Counted from the stretch's first letter, positions 34,918 to 43,772 are shown. The stretch: 64,000 bases of DNA from Roseovarius indicus (GCF_008728195.1 NZ_CP031598.1:2976001-3040000), one strand, 5' to 3'. The notes: a model not told the origin generated them from the sequence alone. A program made the numbers and translations.

Positions 34918-37808
34918 AGGATTTCATCATTCCCGACGACCGCGACATGGGCACACCCGCCAAGACAGGCGCGCCGGTGACGCTTACCGTGGACGGGTTC
35001 GAGGTGACCGTGCCCGAGGGCACCAGCGTGATGCGGGCTGCGGCCGAGGCCGGAATCTCGGTGCCCAAGCTCTGCGCCACAGACAGTCTCGAGGCGTTCG
35101 GCTCGTGCCGGCTCTGCGTCGTGGAGATCGAAGGGCGGCGGGGCACGCCGGCCTCCTGCACCACGCCGGTCGCGCCGGGCATGGCCGTGCGCACCCAGTC
35201 TGACAAGGTCCGCAAGGTCCGCAAGGGTGTGATGGAGCTTTACATCTCCGACCACCCGCTCGACTGCCTGACCTGCGCGGCCAACGGCGATTGCGAACTG
35301 CAGGACATGGCCGGCGCCGTGGGCCTGCGCAACGTGCGTTACAAGGCGCCGGACAATGGCGGCTTGGCGAACCATTTCGAAACGCGCGACAGCTCGGGCG
35401 AGACCAACCCGGAATGGCTGCCCAAGGACGACAGCAACCCCTATTTCACCTACGACCCTTCCAAGTGCATCGTGTGCAACCGATGTGTCCGCGCCTGCGA
35501 GGAAGTCCAGGGCACATTTGCCCTGACGATCGAAGGCCGCGGCTTTGACAGCCGGGTGAGCGCGGGCGCGGCGTCAGACGATTTCCTGTCGTCGGATTGC
35601 GTGAGCTGTGGCGCCTGCGTGCAGGCCTGCCCGACGGCCACCTTGCAAGAGAAATCGGTGATAGAGATGGGCACGCCGGACCGGTCGGTGGTAACCACCT
35701 GCGCCTATTGCGGGGTGGGCTGTACCTTCAAGGCCGAGCTGCAAGGCGACGAGCTGGTGCGCATGGTGCCCTACAAGCACGGCAAGGCGAACCGGGGCCA
35801 TTCCTGCGTGAAGGGGCGCTTTGCCTATGGCTATGCCCACCACAAGGACCGGATCCTGTCCCCGATGATCCGCGACCGGGTGGACGAGCCGTGGCGCGAG
35901 GTCGGCTGGGAAGAGGCGCTGAGCTTTGCCGCCGGCAAACTGCGCGGGCTGCAGGAGACCCACGGCAGGAAATCCATCGGCGTCATCACCTCAAGCCGCT
36001 GCACCAATGAGGAAACCTACCTGGTGCAGAAGCTGGCGCGCTCGGTTTTCGGCAACAACAACACCGATACCTGTGCGCGGGTCTGCCATTCGCCCACGGG
36101 CTATGGGCTGGGCCAGACCTTCGGAACATCCGCCGGGACACAGGATTTCGACTCGGTCGAGCAGACGGACGTGGTGATCGTGATCGGCGCCAACCCGACC
36201 GACGGTCACCCGGTTTTCGCCTCGCGGCTCAAGAAACGCCTGCGCGCCGGGGCCAAGCTGATCGTGATCGACCCGCGCCGGATCGACCTGGTGAAATCTG
36301 CGCATATCGGCGCGGCGCATCACCTGCCCCTGCGGCCCGGCACCAACGTGGCCGTGGTCACGGCGCTGGCACATGTGATCGTGACCGAAGGGCTGATGGA
36401 CGAGGATTTCATCCGCACCCGCTGCGACTGGGAGGAGTTCCAGGAATATGCGGCCTTTGTCACCGACCCGCGCCACAGCCCCGAGGCGACGGCACTGCTG
36501 ACGGGGGTCGACCCGCAGGAGCTGCGCGCCGCCGCCCGGCTGTTCGCCACCGGCGGGAACGGGTCGATCTATTACGGGCTCGGCGTGACCGAGCACAGCC
36601 AGGGCTCGACCACCGTCATGGGAATCGCCAACCTCGCCATGCTCACCGGCAACATGGGCCGGCCCGGCGTGGGGGTGAACCCGCTTCGGGGACAGAACAA
36701 CGTTCAGGGCTCGTGCGACATGGGGTCCTTCCCCCATGAATTGCCGGGCTATCGCCACGTGAAGAACGCCGATGTGCGCGAGATGTTCGAGGCCGTCTGG
36801 GGCACCGAGATCGACCCCGAGCCGGGGCTGCGCATTCCCAACATGCTGGACGCCGCCGTCGACGGGACGTTCAAGGGCCTCTACTGTCAGGGCGAGGACA
36901 TCCTGCAATCTGATCCCGACACCAGGCATGTTGCGGCGGGGCTCGCGGCGATGGAATGCGTCATCGTGCATGACCTTTTCCTCAACGAAACCGCCAATTA
37001 CGCGCATGTCTTCCTGCCCGGTTCGACCTTTCTCGAGAAGGACGGCACGTTCACCAATGCCGAGCGCCGGATCAACCGGGTGCGCGAGGTGATGAAGCCA
37101 TTGAACGGCCATGCCGACTGGGAGGTGACGCAGCTGCTGGCCAATGCGATGGGGGCGGGTTGGCATTACACGCACCCGGCGCAGATCATGAACGAGATCG
37201 CCGCGACGACCCCGTCCTTCGCCGGAGTGGATTACGCGCTGCTGGAGGAGAAGGGCAGCGTGCAGTGGCCCTGCAACGAGGCACACCCCGAGGGAACGCC
37301 GCTCATGCATGTCGACGGGTTCGTGCGCGGCAAGGGACGGTTCATCGTCACCGAATACGTGGCCACCGACGAGAGGACCGGGCCACGCTTTCCGCTCCTG
37401 CTCACCACGGGGCGGATCCTGTCGCAGTATAACGTCGGCGCCCAGACGCGACGCACTGCGAACGTGGTCTGGCATGACGGCGACCTGCTGGAGATCCATC
37501 CGCACGACGCCGAAAACCGCGGTGTGACCGAGGGCGATTGGGTGAAACTGGCGTCGCGTTCCGGCGAGACCGCCCTGCGCGCCACGATCACCGACCGGGT
37601 CAGCCCGGGGGTTGTCTACACCACCTTCCACCATCCCGACACGCAGGCCAACGTGATCACCACCGACTTCTCGGACTGGGCGACCAACTGCCCGGAATAC
37701 AAGGTGACGGCGGTGCAGGTCAGCGCGTCGAACGGGCCGACGGACTGGCAGGAAGACTATGCCGCGCAGGCCGCGCAGGCACGCCGCATCCTGCCGGCAG
37801 CGGAGTGA
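34914..37808 (+). CDS. fdsA: NAD-dependent formate dehydrogenase alpha subunit FdsA (molybdenum)
   Basis: A 964-residue catalytic subunit that oxidises formate to CO2 with a Mo-bis-MGD centre. An N-terminal [2Fe-2S] domain has CATDSLEAFGSCRLC, then the His-Cys cluster in HPLDCLTCAANGDC, then two [4Fe-4S] sites (CIVCNRCVRAC, CVSCGACVQAC) and CAYCGVGC with GHSCVKGRF. The Mo ligand Cys is in TCARVCHSPTGYG near residue 388 (Cys-x3-Cys-His). There is no Sec codon. The start is GTG at 34914 behind AAGGAGG. Length matches known FdsA proteins. It overlaps FdhD by 4 bases. Confidence 0.92.
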   Translation: MKDFIIPDDRDMGTPAKTGAPVTLTVDGFEVTVPEGTSVMRAAAEAGISVPKLCATDSLEAFGSCRLCVVEIEGRRGTPASCTTPVAPGMAVRTQSDKVRKVRKGVMELYISDHPLDCLTCAANGDCELQDMAGAVGLRNVRYKAPDNGGLANHFETRDSSGETNPEWLPKDDSNPYFTYDPSKCIVCNRCVRACEEVQGTFALTIEGRGFDSRVSAGAASDDFLSSDCVSCGACVQACPTATLQEKSVIEMGTPDRSVVTTCAYCGVGCTFKAELQGDELVRMVPYKHGKANRGHSCVKGRFAYGYAHHKDRILSPMIRDRVDEPWREVGWEEALSFAAGKLRGLQETHGRKSIGVITSSRCTNEETYLVQKLARSVFGNNNTDTCARVCHSPTGYGLGQTFGTSAGTQDFDSVEQTDVVIVIGANPTDGHPVFASRLKKRLRAGAKLIVIDPRRIDLVKSAHIGAAHHLPLRPGTNVAVVTALAHVIVTEGLMDEDFIRTRCDWEEFQEYAAFVTDPRHSPEATALLTGVDPQELRAAARLFATGGNGSIYYGLGVTEHSQGSTTVMGIANLAMLTGNMGRPGVGVNPLRGQNNVQGSCDMGSFPHELPGYRHVKNADVREMFEAVWGTEIDPEPGLRIPNMLDAAVDGTFKGLYCQGEDILQSDPDTRHVAAGLAAMECVIVHDLFLNETANYAHVFLPGSTFLEKDGTFTNAERRINRVREVMKPLNGHADWEVTQLLANAMGAGWHYTHPAQIMNEIAATTPSFAGVDYALLEEKGSVQWPCNEAHPEGTPLMHVDGFVRGKGRFIVTEYVATDERTGPRFPLLLTTGRILSQYNVGAQTRRTANVVWHDGDLLEIHPHDAENRGVTEGDWVKLASRSGETALRATITDRVSPGVVYTTFHHPDTQANVITTDFSDWATNCPEYKVTAVQVSASNGPTDWQEDYAAQAAQARRILPAAE

Positions 37809-38635
37809 CGGCGGTGATTTGGTCGTCTTCCGTCAGCCGCCCGGGCGTGTCGGTACAGCCCGACGGCGCCTTCGAGGTGCATCGCGCCCTGCCCGAAGAG
37901 GTGCCTGTCGCGATGGTCTATGACGGCACCAGCCACGCGGTGATGATGGCGACGCCTGCGGACATCGCCGATTTCGCCTACGGGTTTTCGCTGACCGAGG
38001 GGATTGTCACCGATCCCGGTCAGATCGACGACTTCGAGATCGTCGAGCATGCCGGTGGCATCGAGGCGCGGTTCTGGCTGTGCACCGACCGGCGCGAGGC
38101 GCTGACGGCGCGGCGTCGGTTCATGGCAGGGCCCGTCGGCTGCGGGCTCTGCGGGCTGGACAGCCTCGAGGCGGCCGCGCGGGCGCTGCCGGCCGTCCCG
38201 GACACCGGGCTTCGGTTCGGTCGGGAGGACGTGCTGCAGGCGACCGGGGCACTGCGTCCCTGGCAGCCCCTGCATGACCGGACCCGGGCCACCCATGCCG
38301 CCGGATTTCTACGGCCCGGCGAGGGGATCGTCCTGGCGCGGGAAGATGTCGGCCGGCATAACGCCCTCGACAAGTTGATCGGCGCCATGGTGCAGCGCGG
38401 GGTCGACGCCTCTGCCGGCGCCTTCGTGATGACCAGCCGCCTGTCGGTGGAGCTCGTCCAGAAATGCGCGCTTGCCGGGTGCCCCGCACTGATCGCGGTT
38501 TCCGCGCCCACGGCCCATGCCCTGCGCCTGGCCGAAAGCGCCGGCATCACTCTTGCCGCCTTCGCACGCGGCAGGGGTTTCGACCTTTACTCCCACGCCC
38601 ACCGCATCCAGGAAGGGGTACCCGATGTCGCCTGA
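37805..38635 (+). CDS. fdhD: Formate dehydrogenase accessory sulfurtransferase FdhD
   Basis: A 276-residue protein that moves sulfur onto the molybdenum cofactor of formate dehydrogenase. The sulfur-carrying cysteines are in GPVGCGLCGLDS near residue 119. REDVGRHNALDKLIG near 180 is another conserved stretch. The GTG at 37805 overlaps the FdsA stop as GTGA; a second GTG at 37814 is possible. Its 3' end overlaps FdsD by 11 bases. The order fdsGBA-fdhD-fdsD is the usual one in alphaproteobacteria. Confidence 0.9.
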   Translation: MTAVIWSSSVSRPGVSVQPDGAFEVHRALPEEVPVAMVYDGTSHAVMMATPADIADFAYGFSLTEGIVTDPGQIDDFEIVEHAGGIEARFWLCTDRREALTARRRFMAGPVGCGLCGLDSLEAAARALPAVPDTGLRFGREDVLQATGALRPWQPLHDRTRATHAAGFLRPGEGIVLAREDVGRHNALDKLIGAMVQRGVDASAGAFVMTSRLSVELVQKCALAGCPALIAVSAPTAHALRLAESAGITLAAFARGRGFDLYSHAHRIQEGVPDVA

Positions 38636-38831
38636 AAAGATGGTCCACATGGCGAACCAGATTGCCACTTTTTTCAAGACCCAGCCGGGGGGCAACCAGG
38701 TCGAGAAAGTCGCCAACCACCTCACGGATTTCTGGGATCCACGGATGCGTCAGCAACTCCGCGACTACGTGGACCAGGGCGGCGAGGGCCTCGACGATAT
38801 CGCGATCGGAGCCGCACGCATGATCGCGTAA
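38625..38831 (+). CDS. fdsD: Formate dehydrogenase delta subunit FdsD
   Basis: A 68-residue small subunit. MSPEKMVHMANQIATFFKTQ at the start and DFWDPRMRQQLRDYV near residue 35 match FdsD. FdsD proteins help assemble the complex or protect its cofactor. It is the last gene of the operon; a small hairpin (38880-38898) lies downstream. Confidence 0.85.
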   Translation: MSPEKMVHMANQIATFFKTQPGGNQVEKVANHLTDFWDPRMRQQLRDYVDQGGEGLDDIAIGAARMIA

Positions 38832-38956
38832 TTCGAAAACGCGATCATTCGGCGAGAACGCCGCGACTCCCGGCAATCCGACGGTCTGTCGGACCGTCAC
38901 GAACGGCCCTTTGCGGTCCTTCTCCAAACTTTCATGTGCCGCAGTGCAGCTTTCCT

Positions 38957-38969
38957 GAAGCGGACATTC
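38957..38969 (+). repeat. Left 13-base inverted repeat flanking the AT-richer insert
   Basis: GAAGCGGACATTC here is the exact reverse complement of GAATGTCCGCTTC at 40799-40811. The two copies bracket 1.8 kb that is less GC-rich than the rest of the window. They may be ends of an inserted cassette, or two copies of a short intergenic motif. Confidence 0.5.
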
Positions 38970-39036
38970 ACGAGCCCCAAGTTGATGTGTAGGCCATCCC
39001 CGCTCATGTAAGGTCCTGGTAATTTGCAGCCGTGAC

Positions 39037-39711
39037 TTATAGCCACGCGGATAGTTCACGTCTAAATGAGTTAATCTCTTTTTCTGAAATGTCGCTTGGA
39101 TACCTCTGCCTCAAGTTAAGGCGTTCAAGATAATTCAGATTTTCTCTGACAGCTTGCCGCAGCTTTCTCAGTCGATAAATGTTTACCTGCGACCTCCCTG
39201 CATTCGCCATGTCATTGCAAAGGGCCATTGCTTCACCATCATTTATGTACGAAGCGGCAAAATAAAGCGCAGAACAAAGTGGAAGGTAAGTATCCCTCGT
39301 GCTCGCCAGTAATTTTGACAAAACGTCAGCAGTGTCGGAATTTTCTCCCCAATTATCGACCAGTAAGCGAAACGCAAAAAATCGTTCGGCCCATAGTGAC
39401 TTTGACAGAACTGTGGCCGAAAGATCGTTGAAGTCGTCGCCACGAACTTCGTCGGTTCCTTTGCCGCGCATGGAATAGCGCAAGCTTTGAGGGTCCGAAG
39501 CCCGGTTGTCCCATTTAGCACCACGAAGGTCAGCATAGTCAAAGTTGAACTGCGAAAGATTCGACCCCGCGAAGTCAACACCTGTAAGTCTTGAATGTTG
39601 AAAGTCACTTTGGGGACGCAGTCCAGACAGTTCGACCAAGTCTGAGAACACATCACTTTCGGCTTCTATGACGCTGGAAAAGGCGGTGCTTTGTACGTCA
39701 TTCGTCTTCAA
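39037..39711 (-). CDS. Unrecognised protein with a short pentapeptide tract
   Basis: A 224-residue protein from the TTG at 39711, which has GGAGG 6 bases ahead; a TTG nine codons upstream (39738) has none. Residues about 40-75 form five to seven pentapeptide-like turns (FQHSRLTGVDFAGSNLSQFN, then DYADLRGAKW). The rest is alpha-helical (residues 95-215) with many Arg and Leu; no catalytic motif was seen. The upstream partner overlaps it by 14 bases and its end holds this gene's ribosome site, so they are coupled. Base composition is clearly AT-richer than neighbouring genes. I do not recognise the family; an accessory role such as defence is speculation. Confidence 0.65.
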   Translation of the reverse strand: MKTNDVQSTAFSSVIEAESDVFSDLVELSGLRPQSDFQHSRLTGVDFAGSNLSQFNFDYADLRGAKWDNRASDPQSLRYSMRGKGTDEVRGDDFNDLSATVLSKSLWAERFFAFRLLVDNWGENSDTADVLSKLLASTRDTYLPLCSALYFAASYINDGEAMALCNDMANAGRSQVNIYRLRKLRQAVRENLNYLERLNLRQRYPSDISEKEINSFRRELSAWL

Positions 39712-40504
39712 GTGAGACCTCCATGACTGAACGAGCAAGGACTATATCGTCATTGCCAATATTGGGGGGCAATGCGAAATTCGCGACTTGGTTTGAGGAA
39801 ATGCCTCTTCGGGCCATTGCCTCTATAATCACAACTTTGTTTCGAGAGGCTGGCAGTCCACCGGCTGCTGCCTCAATGTCCAAGTCCTGCCGGTTCACCG
39901 TAACTGTTATTTGGCAGAGGCAGTCGGCCCCATGCATTGTCAGCAAGCAAAGTGGGCCAACTTCCTTGTCTCCGTCACTTCCGATAAACCGGCCAGAAAG
40001 TATGTGAGGTTTAACCGGTTCCACGACAGCCCACTTCCCCTTGTTCCGAGGAATGATCCGCGATACTCGTAAAGAAGATTTGATGATATGGTCGTGCTCA
40101 GCCCTTTTTGAGCGTCGCTTCTTCCAAGATACTGCGGCCATCAAGCGACCAAGAATGTTGGGTTTTACATCGACTTCAATATGTCCTTCGGCACCCACTT
40201 CGGTTTCGATCGCATGCCTCACGCTCTGAGTAACCTCGGCTGTCATTTGCGTATCTAACGCGTATTCACCAAGCCTCGATCCGCGGACTATGTCTGCATC
40301 CGCAACTCGCAACTGAATTGTAGCTCTTCTTGCGCGCACACTGAATGAAGTTGAGGAAAAATTAACAATTTCGGAATCGAAGTCCAAATCGATGGATAGC
40401 GGAATTGCTTCGGCGATGGTTCCCTGTGGTGGCTTCCATAGCTCTAGCTCGCAAAGTGATTGCGAGTTGTCTGTGTTTTCAACGTTTGAATTCAATTCAG
40501 GCAC
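39698..40504 (-). CDS. Unrecognised 268-residue protein, first gene of the AT-richer pair
   Basis: A 268-residue protein with a GTG start at 40504, preceded by GAGG at about 8 bases. The N-terminus is acidic and Asn-rich (residues 1-20). Several beta-like segments follow (FSVRARRATIQLRVADADIV). A basic patch, AAVSWKKRRSKRAEHDHIIK, is near residue 125. The C-terminal half includes PLCLLTMHGADCLCQITVTVNRQDLDI. There is no signal peptide and no membrane helix. I cannot place it in a known family. It is the first of a two-gene unit with the gene at 39037, and both differ in composition from the flanks, suggesting transfer. Confidence 0.65.
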   Translation of the reverse strand: MPELNSNVENTDNSQSLCELELWKPPQGTIAEAIPLSIDLDFDSEIVNFSSTSFSVRARRATIQLRVADADIVRGSRLGEYALDTQMTAEVTQSVRHAIETEVGAEGHIEVDVKPNILGRLMAAVSWKKRRSKRAEHDHIIKSSLRVSRIIPRNKGKWAVVEPVKPHILSGRFIGSDGDKEVGPLCLLTMHGADCLCQITVTVNRQDLDIEAAAGGLPASRNKVVIIEAMARRGISSNQVANFALPPNIGNDDIVLARSVMEVSLEDE

Positions 40505-40740
40505 TAGGTAGCCTCAAATATTTCTCTTCACTCAAAAGGCGCGCTCATCAAAAGGCAGATGAGCACCACTCAGCATCATCCAAAACTTGTTTGCCAGCAA
40601 AGCTGATTTGGACGATCCGGTGCTTATCGCGGCTCGAACATCGAAAGATGAAGGTGCTCAGTAGATTGTTTGTGACAAGTATACCTTCGAAAGTCGAGCA
40701 TATTTAGCAACTGAATCTTTCAGTGTTTCTTGTACGCTGG

Positions 40741-40786
40741 CCGCGAAACCCAGGTGCCCTACCTAACGGGCACCTGGGTTTTGCGG
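40741..40786. terminator. Very strong hairpin at the edge of the AT-richer insert
   Basis: A 19-base arm (40741-40759) pairs with 40768-40786 across an 8-base loop with a single G-U pair. Only a TTTT inside the right arm could serve as a U-tract. It may be a terminator or part of an element end. Confidence 0.5.
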
Positions 40787-40798
40787 CGTGATCTGGAG

Positions 40799-40811
40799 GA
40801 ATGTCCGCTTC
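40799..40811 (-). repeat. Right 13-base inverted repeat flanking the AT-richer insert
   Basis: GAATGTCCGCTTC, the reverse complement of the copy at 38957-38969. GATCTGG occurs on both sides of it (40790-40796 and 40815-40821). Confidence 0.5.
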
Positions 40812-41018
40812 TGTGATCTGGCAAGGTTGACTTCGCACGCGCAGAGAAAATCGACTCCCCGCCCATTCTAGGACGCCGATCGCCTCAGCAGCGAACGACA
40901 GCTCCCCCGCCCGTTTTCCCCATGACCGTCACGCCCGCAGCAAGAGTGGAGCGTCCGCCAAAAACAACACCAAACCTCCCGCCCTCAACGACCATCAGCC
41001 CCCACCCCATCACCTACC

Positions 41019-41047
41019 GAAAAGGCCGCTCCCCCAGGGGAACGGCC
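41019..41047 (-). terminator. Terminator of the deiminase/binding-protein operon
   Basis: On the minus strand an 11-base stem (41047-41037 with 41034-41024, one mismatch, 2-base loop) is followed by TTTTC. It lies 32 bases after the binding-protein stop. Confidence 0.7.
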
Positions 41048-41078
41048 CTCGCTCTTCCGGAACCCATCGCTCGGGCGA

Positions 41079-42677
41079 TCAGCTGAACCACCAGCGCTCC
41101 ACGCAGCGCTCGCCATCCATGTCCCAGTTAGACGCGAACGTCTCGGGCACGCCTACCTTGTCGCGCGTCCCGAAGACATACGAGGCGAACATCGGCGCGA
41201 TCAGCCCACCGTCGTTGCTCAGGATCTCCTGCATCTCGTAATACATCTCGCGCCGCTTCTCGGTCTCGAGCTCGGCCCGTGCCGCGATCAGCAGCTCGTC
41301 GAACCGCTCGTTCGACCAGCGCGTCCCGTTCCACGGTACCCCGCTCTGATAGGCGGTCGAGAACATCAGGTCCTCCACCGGGCGCCCGCCCCAGTAGACG
41401 GCGGTGAACGGCTTCACGTTCCACACATCCGTCCAGTACCCGTCATTGGGCACCCGCACCGGCGTGATGTCGATCCCCGCCTTCGCGGCCGAGTTCTGAT
41501 AGAGCGTCGCCGCATCCACCGCGCCCGCAAAGGCCGCATCCGCCGCCAGCAGCTCGATGCTGACCGACTCCATCCCCGCCTTCTTCAGGTAGTGCCGCGC
41601 CTTGTCCGGGTCATAGCTCCGCTGCTCCATCTCCGAGTTGTAGAACCGCTGCCCCTGCCCGATCGGGTGGTCGTTGCCCACCGCGCCATAGCCGAACAGG
41701 ATCTTGTCCACCAGCTCCTGCCGGTCGATCGCCCATTTCAGCGCCAGCCGCAGGTTGGCATCGGTGTAGGGGTCGACCGTGCACATCATCTCGAAGGTGA
41801 AATGCTGCGTGCCCGGCACCGAATGCACGGTCACACCCGAGTTCTGCTTGATCCGGTCGACGGTTTTCAGGTCCATCCGGTCGATCGCGTCGAAATCCCC
41901 GGTGATGAACCCGGACGTCCGCGCATTCGTATCCGTCACCGAGATGATCTCGGCCGAGTCGAAGAACGCCCGGTTGTTCAGGTCCCAGTGATCCCCGTAA
42001 CGCGACAGGTCCGCCCGCACGCCCGGCTCGAAATTATCCAGCCGGTAGGCGCCACAGCCAATCCCCGTCTTCCAGTCGACACTGCCATCCTCCGACAGGC
42101 CCACCGGAATGTGGTAATCGCTCATCACGAACGGAAAGTCGGCATTCCCCGCTTCCAGCTCGAACACCACCCGGCTCTTGCCATCGGCCCGCACATCCGT
42201 CAGCGCCGACAGAAGCGGCTTCGCGGCCGAGGTCGAATTCTCGCCCCGGTGATGGTTGACCGACGCCACCACATCCTCGGGCGTCACGTCCTTGCCGTTG
42301 TGAAAGGTCACGCCCGGCCTCAGCTCGAACACCCAGGTCTTGCCGCCATTCTGCGCCTCCCAGCTTTCCGCCACACCGGCAGCAAGGCTGCCATCGGGCG
42401 CGACCTCGGTCAGGTAGCCGTGATACGACTGCAGCAGGTTGACCATGTAGCCGTTCTCGGCCGTCCCCGGGTTCATCGTGTCGGTCGTCTGACCATGCCC
42501 CTTGCCGATCCTGAACGTGCCGCCCCGCTGTGGCGCCGCCGCCTGCGCCATGTCGGCGACGCTGGTCGCCGTCGCCGCCGTCATGCCGGTCGCCAGCATG
42601 GCGCGCATGAACTGCCGCCGGTTCATGTCGCCGGCCATGAATTGGGTTCTGAGACGGTTGATATGTCTTTCTTTCAT
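41079..42677 (-). CDS. Tat-exported ABC substrate-binding protein (peptide/nickel family, DppA-like)
   Basis: A 532-residue extracytoplasmic binding protein (SBP family 5). A twin-arginine signal NRRQFMRAMLATGMTAATA lies near residues 19-37, cleaved after AQAAAPQ. The body has WEAQNGGKTWVFELRPGVTFHNGKDVTPEDVVAS near 108 and the C-terminal YYEMQEILSNDGGLIAPMF. Ligands in this family include peptides, opines and similar amines. No permease or ATPase genes are adjacent, so it is an orphan here. It follows the deiminase-family gene by 48 bases on the same strand. Confidence 0.88.
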   Translation of the reverse strand: MKERHINRLRTQFMAGDMNRRQFMRAMLATGMTAATATSVADMAQAAAPQRGGTFRIGKGHGQTTDTMNPGTAENGYMVNLLQSYHGYLTEVAPDGSLAAGVAESWEAQNGGKTWVFELRPGVTFHNGKDVTPEDVVASVNHHRGENSTSAAKPLLSALTDVRADGKSRVVFELEAGNADFPFVMSDYHIPVGLSEDGSVDWKTGIGCGAYRLDNFEPGVRADLSRYGDHWDLNNRAFFDSAEIISVTDTNARTSGFITGDFDAIDRMDLKTVDRIKQNSGVTVHSVPGTQHFTFEMMCTVDPYTDANLRLALKWAIDRQELVDKILFGYGAVGNDHPIGQGQRFYNSEMEQRSYDPDKARHYLKKAGMESVSIELLAADAAFAGAVDAATLYQNSAAKAGIDITPVRVPNDGYWTDVWNVKPFTAVYWGGRPVEDLMFSTAYQSGVPWNGTRWSNERFDELLIAARAELETEKRREMYYEMQEILSNDGGLIAPMFASYVFGTRDKVGVPETFASNWDMDGERCVERWWFS

Positions 42678-42725
42678 TATTCGCTCCCTGTCGGTTTTAT
42701 TGCTTCTTCCTTATTGTCGTGACCC

Positions 42726-43664
42726 TCAGCCCGGCGCCCGCCGCAGCGATTGCGCCATGCAGTGAATGCCGCCGCCCATCATGGTGAACATGTCCATCTC
42801 CGGGTCATAGACCTTGAAGCCATTCGCCCGCAGCTTGGCGTTCAGATCCGTGCTCGCCGCCGGCGACAGCACCCGGTCATTGCCCAGCGACATCACGTTG
42901 CAGCCAAGCGCCATGGTGTCCTTGAACCCCACCGGGATCAATTCGAACCCCTTCCCCTTCAGCCAGTCCACCACGTGCTCCGGCGTCGTCTCCAGGCAGA
43001 CCGCTGCGCATTTCGGCGCGATCACACAGACCATCAGGTCGATATGCACGTAATAGGGGTCGATATAGGCATAATGCACCTCCCACCCCTCCTTCTCGAC
43101 CCAGCCGCCGATCTGCTTGGCCGACACCTCTTCACAGCGCATGCCGGTATAGCCGATCAGCACCGCGCCCGGCTCGACGATATGGAAATCGCCGCCCTCG
43201 AAATTCCCGGCACTCACCATGTCGTAGATCGGAATCCCCGCCTCGAGGTAGAACCGCAGCGCGGCGGAATACTCGCCCCGCCGCCGCGGGTTGGCCATCT
43301 GGGTGATCACGGCGCCCCACGGCGTCATGAAGCTCGAGTCGCGCGCATAGACCCCGTATTTCAGGTTCTCGTCCTGCGGCATCGTGTGAATGGTCACGCC
43401 CGCATCCTCGTAGGCCTCGCACATCTCGCGATACTGCCGCACCGCGGCCTGGTGATCCCACGCGCGCCCCGTGCGCGCCGTCTCGCGGTAGATCGAGCTG
43501 AAGGCGGTGTTGTCCATGTGCCCGAAGGTCTCGACCGGGCCCAGCAGCACGTCCTTGAGGGCGCCGTATTCCGAGTCGATCCCCCAGTTTTCGAGCGGCT
43601 GTGTCCCACCCCCGGCCTGACGCGCCTGAAGGGGCAGTTGGGCGGGTATCTTGTCTTTGGGCAT
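42726..43664 (-). CDS. Amidinotransferase/arginine-deiminase superfamily enzyme
   Basis: A 312-residue guanidino-group modifying enzyme. The superfamily's active-site elements are visible: NFEGGDFHI (acidic residues) near 163, YYVHIDLMV (catalytic His) near 210, and the terminal GGGIHCMAQSL with the nucleophilic Cys near 303. Enzymes of this group hydrolyse arginine, dimethylarginine or related guanidines, or transfer the amidino group. The ATG at 43664 follows GGAGA. It is divergent from the LysR gene at 43773 and upstream of the orphan binding protein, suggesting use of an imported arginine-like compound (inference). Confidence 0.85.
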   Translation of the reverse strand: MPKDKIPAQLPLQARQAGGGTQPLENWGIDSEYGALKDVLLGPVETFGHMDNTAFSSIYRETARTGRAWDHQAAVRQYREMCEAYEDAGVTIHTMPQDENLKYGVYARDSSFMTPWGAVITQMANPRRRGEYSAALRFYLEAGIPIYDMVSAGNFEGGDFHIVEPGAVLIGYTGMRCEEVSAKQIGGWVEKEGWEVHYAYIDPYYVHIDLMVCVIAPKCAAVCLETTPEHVVDWLKGKGFELIPVGFKDTMALGCNVMSLGNDRVLSPAASTDLNAKLRANGFKVYDPEMDMFTMMGGGIHCMAQSLRRAPG

Positions 43665-43772
43665 GGCGATTCTCCGTTGATGTTTCCACCAACGGTAGAA
43701 ATGAGCCAATCTTGATAAAAGCGAGTAATTTTGCTTAATCTGATGAGTTGAACTTGTTAAAAGGACAGCCCG

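Larger units (their letters stand above)
40505..41078. other. 574-base gap: hairpin, right repeat and terminator, no gene
   Basis: No convincing coding frame. From left to right it holds the presumed promoter region of the AT-richer pair, a 19-base-pair hairpin (40741-40786), the right 13-base repeat (40799-40811), a C-rich stretch and the terminator at 41019-41047. The composition switches from AT-richer to GC-rich near 40790-40820. Confidence 0.6.

Noticed and set aside
37805..38635. FdhD with a much earlier start (open frame from 37538)
   Set aside because: The upstream part lies inside FdsA and has no ribosome site; the GTGA overlap gives the usual FdhD length.
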